A stretch of 64,000 nucleotides of DNA from Vulcanimicrobiota bacterium (GTDB lineage Bacteria > Vulcanimicrobiota > Vulcanimicrobiia > Vulcanimicrobiales > Vulcanimicrobiaceae): the NCBI GenBank assembly GCA_019232905.1, contig JAFANA010000057.1:19087-83086 (forward strand), read 5' to 3'. The position numbers were made by a program, and so were the translations under genes. Each line of letters begins with the position of its first letter. The stretch's first letter is position 1. The notes under the pieces are model-generated. The model saw only the letters and a list, made by a program, of their open reading frames with translations. It made no database searches and had not been told where the DNA came from. Positions 51,674 through 59,891 of this stretch are shown piece by piece.

Positions 51674-52364
51674 TCGTTGCTCTTGCTTCGCAAGCGACAC
51701 CCGCGCCGCAAATGGCCGGATCCCAACGGGCGGTCGCAAGGAGCGTTCGAATCCGGCTTTCTATATTTGCGTCGACGGGCGGCGCGAACGTTACGGTTTT
51801 CGTCTTGCCGTTGGCATCGACGTCGACCGTGAGCGTCGTGTGTATTCCGAGCGCCGCAAGCGATTTATGGATTGCGGGGTCGAGTACCGGCGCCGGTTCT
51901 TCCGCGCCAAGCGGCATGTAGCCGCCGGTATTTTCTTGCGTCTCGTTGCTTGCGACGTCGGCCGCTTGCGGCGTCGCGGTAACGGCCGCGGGCGGCGCGC
52001 TCGCCTCGACCTGAGCGATCGCACTGCCGCGTCGCGCCTGTACAGCGGCAACCGGCGCGCGGCTGACGCGCGCGGGTTCGGGCACATGTCCCGCCGGTCT
52101 CGCCGTGGCTCGATGCTGCGGCTCGATTTGTGGGACCGGCGCTCTGACCGGTGCGGCCGCAGGGTGCTCGCGTGCAACCGGATGCTTCGGAAGGACGCTT
52201 ATATGGATGACCCGCACGAATGAAATCGTTTCAATCGAAGGGCCGTTCCCTTCGAATGTCGCGAGTGCGGGAATGAACAGCGCAATAAGGAGATGGATCG
52301 CGAGCGAGAGCACTACCGCTCGGTAGAGCAGACGGTTCGGTCCCCACGCGGCGCCCATATCCAT
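51663..52364 (-). CDS. TonB-like energy-transducing protein
   Basis: A 233-aa protein with the TonB plan. One N-terminal membrane helix (AVVLSLAIHLLIALFIPALA) is followed by a Pro/Ala/Arg-rich linker (about 60-135) and a C-terminal domain with LTVDVDANGKTKTVTFAPP and a late pair of Cys (ICGAGVACEA). TonB proteins couple the proton gradient to outer-membrane receptors through ExbB/ExbD; neither those genes nor a receptor is in the window. Its presence suggests an outer membrane. The 3' end overlaps the convergent gene by 11 bp. Confidence 0.75.
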   Translation of the reverse strand: MDMGAAWGPNRLLYRAVVLSLAIHLLIALFIPALATFEGNGPSIETISFVRVIHISVLPKHPVAREHPAAAPVRAPVPQIEPQHRATARPAGHVPEPARVSRAPVAAVQARRGSAIAQVEASAPPAAVTATPQAADVASNETQENTGGYMPLGAEEPAPVLDPAIHKSLAALGIHTTLTVDVDANGKTKTVTFAPPVDANIESRIRTLLATARWDPAICGAGVACEARATIKL

Positions 52365-52383
52365 CGTAGTTAGCTAAACGTTT

Positions 52384-52426
52384 CACCCGGCCTTCGGGTG
52401 ACATGGGTTTGCGCTGAATGCGCAAA
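52384..52426 (+). other. Two tandem hairpins upstream of glutaredoxin
   Basis: CACCCG (52384-52389) pairs with CGGGTG (52395-52400), and TTTGCGC (52408-52414) pairs with GCGCAAA (52420-52426). Both are perfect and lie between the tonB-like and glutaredoxin starts, ending 17 nt before ATG 52443. They could fold in the glutaredoxin leader or include operator sites for the divergent pair. Confidence 0.4.
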
Positions 52427-52442
52427 GCTCGAAAGGAGAGTC

Positions 52443-52691
52443 ATGATCGATACCAACATCGTCCTCTATCAAGCGGAGTGGTGCCCCTATTGCGCGCGTG
52501 TGCGCAGCGCAATGACCGATCTGCTGCTGGATTATAAAGTCGTCAACGTCCCCGAGGATCACGCGCAACGCACCGTCGTAAAAGACATCTTCGGTGTGAC
52601 CGGGATTCCGTCGATGACCGACGGCGACGTGAAGATCGGCGACGACGACGATAAGATCATCGAGTACCTTGAGCAAAAGTACGGAAAGTAA
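52443..52691 (+). CDS. Glutaredoxin (CPYC type)
   Basis: An 82-aa thioredoxin-fold protein with the active site EWCPYCARVR, a cis-Pro loop TGIPSM and an acidic tail before EYLEQKYGK. It reduces disulfides or glutathione adducts in the cytoplasm. AAAGGAG lies just before ATG 52443 and fixes the start. The following methyltransferase gene overlaps it by 23 bp. Confidence 0.85.
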   Translation: MIDTNIVLYQAEWCPYCARVRSAMTDLLLDYKVVNVPEDHAQRTVVKDIFGVTGIPSMTDGDVKIGDDDDKIIEYLEQKYGK

Positions 52692-53370
52692 TTCACTCTA
52701 CGAGGCGGACGCTCGAGCGTACGAGCGTCACGCCGATGCAAGCCTCTATAACGCCGGTTACGAACGTCCCGCGATGATGCGCGTCATTGGTGACGCTTCG
52801 GGGCTGCGCATCGTGGATGCAGGCTGCGCCGCAGGATATTATTCTGCGGCGCTCGGCGCGCATGCCGCGTCGGTGATTGCGCTCGATGCGAGCGCTGAGA
52901 TGATGCGCCTCGTCGAAGAGAAACGTTTGCCGAACGTTCTCGTGCGCCGGCACGACTTGGCGGAGCCGCTGTCGTGGATCGCGGATGCGAGCGTCGATTT
53001 GGTCGTGAGTTCGCTCGCGATGCATTATCTCGAAACGTGGGAAGGGACGCTGCGCGAGTTTCACCGCGTGCTGGTCCCCGGCGGCCGCTTTGTCATGTCG
53101 GTGCATCATTCGGCGATGACGGATCCGCTCGTCGATGACTACTTTCGCGTGCAGCGCGCGACTGACGTATGGACGATCGACGGCGTCAAGCATGAAGTCT
53201 CCTTCTACCACCGTCCGCTCTCGTCGGTTATCAACGACGTGCTTGCTGCGGGGTTCGCGGTTCGTCGCATGATCGAGCCGCAATTAACGGCACGAGCCGG
53301 CGCCTCTGCCGAGGAACACCGGCTCGCGACGCGACCGTGGTTTTTGATCGTCGATGCGTTTCGTCAGTGA
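52669..53370 (+). CDS. Class I SAM-dependent methyltransferase
   Basis: A 233-aa methyltransferase with the SAM-binding glycine loop RIVDAGCAAGYYSAAL, ALDASAEMM at motif II and SVDLVVSSLAMHYLE at motif IV. FHRVLVPGGRFVMSVHH is typical of the Methyltransf_11 group, which acts on small molecules such as quinone precursors. The substrate cannot be assigned. TTG 52669 is the probable start, overlapping the glutaredoxin gene, and suggests coupled translation. Confidence 0.85.
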   Translation: MSKSTESNSLYEADARAYERHADASLYNAGYERPAMMRVIGDASGLRIVDAGCAAGYYSAALGAHAASVIALDASAEMMRLVEEKRLPNVLVRRHDLAEPLSWIADASVDLVVSSLAMHYLETWEGTLREFHRVLVPGGRFVMSVHHSAMTDPLVDDYFRVQRATDVWTIDGVKHEVSFYHRPLSSVINDVLAAGFAVRRMIEPQLTARAGASAEEHRLATRPWFLIVDAFRQ

Positions 53371-54167
53371 CTGAAGAGCGAGTGCAAGACATTTGCGCCG
53401 CGGAGGTTGCTGCGGCGCAGTCCGAGCAGCGATGCTGCTGTGTCGAGGTAGGTTGCCTGCGCGGCGCGCCGGTCCAGTGACCCGAGCGAAGCATACGATG
53501 CGGTGGACACGAGCGTGAATTCCGCGCCGTTGCTCGGATTTTTCATGTCCGTGATTCCGCATCCCGGAACATACGCAATCGTATCATCGTAGTTCGGGTA
53601 CGTGTACTCAACGGTCACGCCGACGGTTGACGACGTTGCGTTCGGACACGCGCTTTGACCTGGGACGGCCCCGATGCTGATCACCTTTGCCGTCGCGCCG
53701 GTTGTTGGAGTCCAAGACTGTCCGAGCGTGAGCGATGATGGTACCAGGACCGGGTCTCCCGGAACGAGAGCGAGGCTTCCCACCGAATATTCCGAGTAGA
53801 TGTTGTAATTCGCCGAAGTGTCGACTTTGATCCCGAGTTCGCCCATCAAATTTTGTGTCATGTTGGTCGCGCTCGTTGCTACGGTTGGTACGAGTCCCGT
53901 AACGCCGGCGCCGACGAGCGTCGTTACGCCGTTCACGGGATTCGGATCGACGTACAGTGTCGCCGTTACCGACGTGTTATTGTAGGTCGATTGGTAATTC
54001 CACCCTTGCGAAGGCTTGAGCGCGAGCATGTCGCCGGAGATGGATGGAACCGGCGTCGGCGTTGCTTGTGCGGCCGGCGTGGTAGAACCACCGCCGCCAC
54101 CGCCGCCGCAGGCGGCGAGCGCTAAGAGAAGACCGATGCTGGAAAGCGATGCGAAGTAGCGTTGCAC
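53364..54167 (-). CDS. Lipoprotein of unknown function
   Basis: A 267-aa predicted lipoprotein. The signal peptide ends in the lipobox LAAC, followed by a run of seven Gly and a Thr/Pro-rich linker. The mature part consists of beta-rich segments (LKPSQGWNYQSTYNNTSVT, YPNYDDTIAYVPGCGI) with two further Cys. No family is recognised. It is convergent with the methyltransferase gene, overlapping 7 bp. Confidence 0.65.
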   Translation of the reverse strand: MQRYFASLSSIGLLLALAACGGGGGGGSTTPAAQATPTPVPSISGDMLALKPSQGWNYQSTYNNTSVTATLYVDPNPVNGVTTLVGAGVTGLVPTVATSATNMTQNLMGELGIKVDTSANYNIYSEYSVGSLALVPGDPVLVPSSLTLGQSWTPTTGATAKVISIGAVPGQSACPNATSSTVGVTVEYTYPNYDDTIAYVPGCGITDMKNPSNGAEFTLVSTASYASLGSLDRRAAQATYLDTAASLLGLRRSNLRGANVLHSLFSH

Positions 54168-54340
54168 GGTAGCAATTCCTTTTGAAGTAGTAATAGAAGG
54201 TATGCGTGCGTCCTCTTCCGTTGTTACCTCCGCGCGATGGAATTGCCTAGCCGATGCGGTAGTTCGTTTGGACTACGAAAACGTGAAAGAGCCCGGCGTT
54301 TTGAACGCCGGGCTCGTTCGTCGGTTCCTGAGATAAGGTG
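54168..54340. promoter_or_regulatory. Intergenic region with terminator and lipoprotein promoter
   Basis: 173 bp between two minus-strand genes. It holds the terminator at 54289-54315 for the S53 peptidase gene and, nearer 54168-54230, the probable promoter and leader of the lipoprotein gene; no clear promoter boxes stand out. Confidence 0.4.
54289..54315 (-). terminator. Intrinsic terminator after the S53 peptidase gene
   Basis: GAGCCCGGCGTT (54289-54300) pairs perfectly with AACGCCGGGCTC (54304-54315) around TTG. In minus orientation the stem is followed by TTTCACGTTTTC, a broken T-tract, 25 bp after the peptidase stop. Confidence 0.8.
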
Positions 54341-56206
54341 TTACGGATTGCTTGGTGTTTGCGGGATGCCAGCGAATGGTCCGAACGGGCGCAGTGCGTA
54401 CTGCGATCCGCGCACTGACCCGAGGCCGGTCACGAAATCGTAACCCGGTTCTGACGGATATCCGTTGTTTCCGGCGATGTTGCGCCGGAAGATAAGCCCG
54501 TTACCGAGCGTACCGGCGCGCGCTAACGAATAGAGAACGTAGTTGACATTTCCTTCACGGCCGCTCCCTATTGCCTGTTCGCGAACGGCTTGCAAGCCGG
54601 CCATGTCCGGCGACGACGCACTCGTGCCGATGGCCCCGTAGCCGAGGCCGTCGAGCACCAGGACGTCGGCGCTGCGGTCCGGTCCGCACGGCGGCTCGGC
54701 GGCGCCGGCGAACGCACACAATCCACCCATGTGCAGTGCGACGTCCGGAACTGCACGCGTCGAAGAGTGTGTGTTAACGAGATACTGATACGGCGGCTTC
54801 GGCCAAATAACGCTCTTGCCGCCGCCGGAACCCCAAATCTCACCGTAAGGGGCGGTTCCCGGCTTAAACTTATCGTAGAATGCGTTCTCGCTAACATAAG
54901 CGGAGTTCAGCGATGGCGCATTGTGCACCGTGACCAGATTGGTTCCGCCGACACCGGTGACAGCCGGGTCGCTCGCAAGGTTGTTCACGCCAAAAATGGC
55001 GGTCTTAAGATCGGGTGTCAAGCAACCCTTCGCGCCGTTATCGCCGGAAGAATTGAAGAACGTGATGCCTTGCGAGTTGCCCTGAAGCCAAAGTTGGTGA
55101 AATACCCGCAGGATGCCCAAGGGGCCGCCATAAGCGGGCGTGCCTTGATATGCGGGCGTGTAGAAGAGTTCGCAACTTCCGAATGAGGTGTTGACGATGT
55201 CGACAATGTTATCCTCATCGATTTGAACGTACATTCCAGCGAACGATGCGTCGGAATCGTCCGGCCCGCCGTAAAGATACAGCGTTGCACCCGGCGCCAT
55301 GCCTCCAGCCTGCTGGATGTCGAGGGTTACCTCATCTGAGTTGGGGCTGTTCACATCGAAAGGCGGCGGTCCACCCGAAACGGGCTTGCGAATAACGGTC
55401 GGCGGCGCTAGATGTTCGTGCGCAAAATATGTCTGGTAGTCACTATCGAGGAAGTCGCTCGTCGAAATAATACCGATCGCTCTGCCTCTACCGTCAGCTG
55501 TGGTGAACGAAGGCCACTCATACGCTTGTTTGAGATCGTCGAACCAATAAGGTCCAGTCGGGCTGTAACGGTTCTCCGGAATATTGTTGAGTCGTACTTT
55601 GTAGATTTCCGGCATGTTCACCGGCGTCGCGCTCAGTCCGACCACCTGCGCGTTCAATTTCGTTAGCACGGCCGGCAACGTCGGAGCCCGGTCGGCAACG
55701 AGCGCCGTCTTGTTGCCGGTCGAAACGCCCGCGATACTCGGTAATGACGACGCTCTCAGATGTACGCCGAAAGCGTGCTCGATGACCGATTGCGGCGCAT
55801 CGGCGAAAATGCCTTGCGACGTAATGGTCGTCGTGAATCCTTCGCTTCGAAGCGTGAGCGCCGCGTTACGCAGATCTTCGATCCGCGGGCCGTACGCTGC
55901 GCGGAATTGTTGAGGCGTCAACCAATGATGATAGTTCGGTGAACCTTCCGTGCTCTGCTGCTGAACGAGCACCTCAAGTTGCGCCTCATTGCGAAGCGGA
56001 AGGTGAACGAACATTCGAATGCCGTTCGGCGCGGTCCGAGGCACCGATGCATAATCGGCCGATGACGCTTCACTGGCCGTCGTAGGCGCGGCGTCCGTGG
56101 AATTGGTTATGGGAAGAGTGGGGTTCGTTGAGTTGTTACCGCCTTGGCAGGCTGCTAGAACGAGAAGTGATGAGACTGCAAGCACGGCTCCAAATCGATG
56201 TGACAT
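54341..56206 (-). CDS. S53 (sedolisin/kumamolisin) peptidase, lipoprotein
   Basis: A 621-aa exported serine-carboxyl peptidase. The lipobox is LAAC at the N terminus. The prodomain (about 50-200) has VHLPLRNEAQLEVLVQ, YHHWLTPQQFRAAYGP and TVTSQG-like elements. In the catalytic domain, Glu and Asp lie in SDEVTLDIQQAGGMAPGA, the oxyanion Asp in SSGDNGAKG, and the nucleophile Ser in GTSASSPDMAG. YDFVTGLGS near the C terminus is the calcium-site Asp region. Such enzymes digest proteins at acidic pH, consistent with an acidic habitat. ATG 56206 begins the signal peptide; an ATG 18 bp upstream is possible. Confidence 0.88.
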   Translation of the reverse strand: MSHRFGAVLAVSSLLVLAACQGGNNSTNPTLPITNSTDAAPTTASEASSADYASVPRTAPNGIRMFVHLPLRNEAQLEVLVQQQSTEGSPNYHHWLTPQQFRAAYGPRIEDLRNAALTLRSEGFTTTITSQGIFADAPQSVIEHAFGVHLRASSLPSIAGVSTGNKTALVADRAPTLPAVLTKLNAQVVGLSATPVNMPEIYKVRLNNIPENRYSPTGPYWFDDLKQAYEWPSFTTADGRGRAIGIISTSDFLDSDYQTYFAHEHLAPPTVIRKPVSGGPPPFDVNSPNSDEVTLDIQQAGGMAPGATLYLYGGPDDSDASFAGMYVQIDEDNIVDIVNTSFGSCELFYTPAYQGTPAYGGPLGILRVFHQLWLQGNSQGITFFNSSGDNGAKGCLTPDLKTAIFGVNNLASDPAVTGVGGTNLVTVHNAPSLNSAYVSENAFYDKFKPGTAPYGEIWGSGGGKSVIWPKPPYQYLVNTHSSTRAVPDVALHMGGLCAFAGAAEPPCGPDRSADVLVLDGLGYGAIGTSASSPDMAGLQAVREQAIGSGREGNVNYVLYSLARAGTLGNGLIFRRNIAGNNGYPSEPGYDFVTGLGSVRGSQYALRPFGPFAGIPQTPSNP

Positions 56207-56229
56207 GAATGAACCTCGCTGCAAGAAAG

Positions 56230-56268
56230 GAAAAGCGCGGGTACATCGTTTAACGCCTCGCGCTTTTC
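56230..56268 (-). terminator. Hairpin with T-rich tail between the hydrolase remnant and S53 gene
   Basis: GAAAAGCGCG (56230-56239) pairs perfectly with CGCGCTTTTC (56259-56268) around 19 nt. In minus orientation it ends CGCGCTTTTCCTTTCTTGC. It would stop transcripts from the broken hydrolase gene before the peptidase start at 56206. Confidence 0.65.
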
Positions 56269-56329
56269 AAGTACAGCAAAACAACGGTTCATGAAAAACA
56301 ACCGGCAGCACGCTCAAACGGTAGGAATT

Positions 56330-57575
56330 TTACGGAAATCCCTTCATCGACGTTGCAAACGGTGGTCGTAGTGACGTCCCGGCACACTTCGTTGCGTCGA
56401 GCGTTTTGGCGTTTCTGGTGCGAACGAATTTCACGATCAAATCATCTTCGCAGTCGAGTTCCTGATCGTGCCCGGCATGCGGAATGAGAATTTGCCGAGC
56501 GTTCGGGAGATAGCGCAGCGCTTCGGTGCCGTACTGAGGCGGCGTCGCGGGATCGTCTGTACCGGACGTCATGAGAATCGGCGCAGTGCTGTGCACCGGC
56601 GTTTGGTATTCCGATGAGACGGGCGTGACGTTCCAGATCGAACACGCGCGCTGTTGCGCGCGAACGCGCGTGTCACCGATGAAAGAACCGGCTGAGGTTT
56701 TCGCTATTTCGCTTTCCGTGATGAACGGGACATCTTCCGCGCAGGTCACGGACAGGTTGAGGCCGGTACTCTGTCCGCGCCAGGTCGTGTCGGTCCAGAC
56801 TTCCACCATACGGCCGGCCGGCGCATAGTCGCCGCGGTAGGCTCGATCGATGATGTACGGCACGTACGCCGCTGCATCAGCTTCGTAAAACATGTCGCGC
56901 AAGCGATCGACGAAGACCTCTTTCGAAAGTTCTACGGTTTCATGTCGCTTCGTCGCCGGATTCACGATCGGCGTTGCTAAGGAATCGCGATTGAATCGTT
57001 GTACGACAGCATCGAAGTGCACTGCGAGTTGCGGAAAGTGCGCGTACGTCGTCGATGTCCGCGACGGTCGCATCGGTGTTGTACGCGCTGAGATCGGACC
57101 TCTTTGCAAGGGTTGCTCGACACGCGCGTAACGGCGCATCAGGCCATAGCTGTTTGTAGTAATACTCTGGGTGATCTTTCGGATACAGGTCGCAATTCAG
57201 CGGGGCCGACTTTCCGGTTCCCCGGTTGTCCACGAAGACGAGATCGTACGTCGAGCGCAGCTTCGCGATCGCCTTCAGGAACTGTCCTTCGGCGATGTAC
57301 GCCGCATAGTCAGTTGTCGGCGCCCCTGGGCCGCCCGGGTTGAAAAACAGTGCGTGGTTCGTTCGGTGCAGCGCATCGACTTCTACGAAGTGGATCTCGA
57401 TCGTCCGGCCGCTGCGCGTTGTACGATTTTCATAGACGCGCAACGTCCCGCAATGTGCGGGGAGTTTGCTTTTGCCGATCGTACACGACGTTACATGCAT
57501 CGGTGAATCGGGCGGTGCAGCGCCGACTGTCGAAAATGCGAGGAAGCAGAGCGTGAGAAGTACAAGCGGACGCAT
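56330..57575 (-). pseudogene. Alpha/beta hydrolase (tripeptidyl-aminopeptidase-like) with internal deletion and frameshift
   Basis: The first part (57575 to about 57045) has signal peptide MRPLVLLTLCFLAFSTVGAA, FNPGGPGAP (oxyanion region) and LVFVDNRGTGKS, then VADIDDVRAL. It then reads through a wrong frame to a TGA at 56940. The second part continues in another frame from about 57045 as FPQLAVHFDAVVQRF to the C terminus, with TSGTDDPATPP (catalytic Asp) and IPHAGHDQELDCEDD (catalytic His). In intact relatives, roughly 80-100 residues with the nucleophile GGSYG lie between these points; they are missing. Deletion plus frameshift at about 57040-57046 makes this inactive, unless an assembly error is present. 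Confidence 0.8.
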
Positions 57576-57611
57576 GTCGCGCCCTATTGCACAATGCGAA
57601 CCGGCCTGCCT

Positions 57612-58373
57612 TTACACAAGCAAAACCGCGACGAGTGCGCCGCAGGCAGTAGCGGCGAAATTCACTGCGTCGTTTTCAAACCATGCGAAGCCGCGCCGCA
57701 ATACGGTCGGCGTTCCGCAAGCGTGCGGATCCGTTTCGCACTCGCGCTGACACGAGGGACAGTACCGGAGAGATTGCGCCGTTGCGCCGAGTGCGGAATC
57801 GAGAAATGCGCCCGCGACGCCTGCGACGGCGACGGGGAAGAACGGTGCGAAATGGACGGCGGAGGCAACCGCTGCGACGAGAAGTGCGCCCGCGCATTCA
57901 GCGGCGGTGCCTTGCCACGTGACGCCCCCGGAGAGACCTGCAGCGATTGGCTTTAGCGTCAAGAGCGACCGCGGCGTGCCGCGTGCGAGCGTGCCGATTT
58001 CCGTGCCCCACGTGTCGGCTGATGCTGCCGCAAATACACCCGCGAACGCGGCATACATAACGCTGCCGAAGATGGGTGCAAGAATGAGCGCGAGCGCGGC
58101 TACTCCGCCGTTTGCGGCGACTTGCCACGCGTCGCGCGCGCCCTGTTTTCCGATGTCAACGAGCTCACGTTTACGGCGCTTTCCGACGCGCGAGAGGATC
58201 GTCGACGGAAGGAAGAACGCGAAAAGCACGAGTGCCGCTTGCCATCCGCCGACACCGAAGGTAATTGCGCCGATAATAAACGCTGCCATCGCCCCGCTAA
58301 TGGTGAGCGCGTGCGCGCGATACGCCGCGTACGCGACGACGATCGCGAACGCGATGCCGATCAGCGCTTGCAT
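57612..58373 (-). CDS. DUF92 membrane protein
   Basis: A 253-aa integral membrane protein with about six helices. ALTISGAMAAFIIGAITFGVGG, FFLPSTILSRVGKRRK, GVFAAASADTWGTEIGTL and LDSALGATAQSLRYC are the DUF92 landmarks. Plant members are phytyl-phosphate kinases; bacterial ones are uncharacterised but may act on polyprenyl phosphates. It starts directly after the cobA/hemD stop (TAGATG) and is the last gene of the tetrapyrrole operon. A CPSCQ...C pair lies in a loop near residue 208. Confidence 0.85.
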   Translation of the reverse strand: MQALIGIAFAIVVAYAAYRAHALTISGAMAAFIIGAITFGVGGWQAALVLFAFFLPSTILSRVGKRRKRELVDIGKQGARDAWQVAANGGVAALALILAPIFGSVMYAAFAGVFAAASADTWGTEIGTLARGTPRSLLTLKPIAAGLSGGVTWQGTAAECAGALLVAAVASAVHFAPFFPVAVAGVAGAFLDSALGATAQSLRYCPSCQRECETDPHACGTPTVLRRGFAWFENDAVNFAATACGALVAVLLV

Positions 58374-59891
58374 CTACGCAAAGAGTGTAAGATGCGCTTC
58401 GAGCGCGTCGAGCAGCCCTTCGGTGGTATAGACGTCGGCGACGACGTCGACGTGGAGGCCGGCGCTCTCGGCAGCTTCGGCCGTGACCGGTCCGATACAC
58501 GCGACGACTTTGCCGCGCGCCGCAGCGGCGGCCGCGGCTTCCCCGCCGAGCAGTTCGATGAATCCGCGAACGGTGCTCGCACTGGTAAACGTGAGCACAT
58601 CGGCACGGGCCACTTTTTCGCCGAACTCGGGATCGATGTCAAAGACGGTCTTATACGCAGCAACGACCGTCGGCACTCGGCTCGCGTCTTCGAGCATCTC
58701 AGGCAGCACGTCGCGTGCTTCTTGCGCGCGGTAGATCAAAATGCGATCGCCTTCAGTCGTCGCTTCGAGCAACGCTCGCGCGACTTCTTCGCTGATATAT
58801 GCAGGCGGAACGAGATCGGCGCGAACGCCGTTCTCGCGCAAACGCTCCGCCGTTTTTGCACCAATCGCCGCGACCTTTGTTTTCGCGATGTAGCGAGCGT
58901 CGGCACCGAGCGAATTGAGCCGGTCGAAAAAGGCCTCAACACCGTTTTGCGATGTGAAGACCACCCACGCGTATTGCTCGAGCCGGTCGATCTCGCGATG
59001 TGCGGCGTGAACGTCGTCCGGGGGCACGATCGCGATCGTGGAGGCGAGCAACGGTTCGACACCGCGCGCGTAGAGCGCGCGCGCGAACTGTTCGGCTTGA
59101 TGCACAGGGCGCGTGATCAAGACACGCTTGCCGAAGAGCGGCGTGCGGTCAAACCATCGCAGCTCGTCGCGCAGCGTCACGACGTCGCCCACGATGACGA
59201 TTGCCGGCGCCTCGAGGCCGCTCGTGCGAACGACGTTCGCAATCGTGCCGAGCGTTGCAACCGCAGTCCGTTGCGTGGGACGCGTGCCGTCTTGAATCAC
59301 GGCGACCGGCGTTTCCGGACTCAGCCCGTGATCGGCGAGTTGACGGGCAATCTCCTCGAGATTACCCATTGCCATCAACAAGACGAGCGTACGATGCGGA
59401 TCGGCGAGTTTCGCCCAATCGATCGTTGAGGAGTCCTTCGTCGGATCCTCGTGGCCGGTGAGCACCGTAAACGCGGTGTTGAAGTCGCGGTGCGTGACGG
59501 GAATGCCCGCATACGCGGGTGCGGCAAGAGCGGACGTAATGCCGGGCACGATTTGGAACGCAATGCCCGCTTCGCGCAGCGTCTGCGCCTCTTCGCCACC
59601 GCGCCCGAAGACGAAGGGGTCGCCGCCTTTCAAACGCACGACCGTTTTACCCTCGCGAGCCTTTTGTACGATCAGCGCTTCGATCTCGCCCTGCGGCAGC
59701 GCATGATTGCCACCGCGCTTTCCGACGAAAATGCGTTCGCACGCCGGGGGAACCATCGCGACGATCGCGTCGCTCGCGAGCGCGTCGTAAAGCAGCACGT
59801 CGGCGCACTGCAGTGCAGCCGCAGCCCGGAGAGTCAGAAGGCCGGGATCACCTGGTCCCGCGCCGACGAGATAGACCGTGCCGCTATTCAT
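58374..59891 (-). CDS. Uroporphyrinogen-III C-methyltransferase / uroporphyrinogen-III synthase fusion
   Basis: A 505-aa two-domain enzyme. Residues 1-245 are the CobA/SUMT methyltransferase: VYLVGAGPGDPGLLTLRAA, LKGGDPFVFGRGGEEAQ, and PGITSALAAPAYAGIPVTHR. Residues ~255-505 are HemD: FGKRVLITRPVHQAEQFARAL, AWVVFTSQNGVEAFF, and DVLTFTSASTVRGFIELL. It closes the uroporphyrinogen ring and then methylates it toward siroheme or cobalamin. The start overlaps the hemA stop by 8 bp (ATGAATAG). hemC, which makes the substrate, is not in the window. Confidence 0.94.
   Translation of the reverse strand: MNSGTVYLVGAGPGDPGLLTLRAAAALQCADVLLYDALASDAIVAMVPPACERIFVGKRGGNHALPQGEIEALIVQKAREGKTVVRLKGGDPFVFGRGGEEAQTLREAGIAFQIVPGITSALAAPAYAGIPVTHRDFNTAFTVLTGHEDPTKDSSTIDWAKLADPHRTLVLLMAMGNLEEIARQLADHGLSPETPVAVIQDGTRPTQRTAVATLGTIANVVRTSGLEAPAIVIVGDVVTLRDELRWFDRTPLFGKRVLITRPVHQAEQFARALYARGVEPLLASTIAIVPPDDVHAAHREIDRLEQYAWVVFTSQNGVEAFFDRLNSLGADARYIAKTKVAAIGAKTAERLRENGVRADLVPPAYISEEVARALLEATTEGDRILIYRAQEARDVLPEMLEDASRVPTVVAAYKTVFDIDPEFGEKVARADVLTFTSASTVRGFIELLGGEAAAAAAARGKVVACIGPVTAEAAESAGLHVDVVADVYTTEGLLDALEAHLTLFA

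Noticed and set aside
58122..59429. 435-codon open frame on the plus strand
   Set aside because: It is antisense to cobA/hemD and DUF92, has no recognisable domain, and arises from high GC codon bias.
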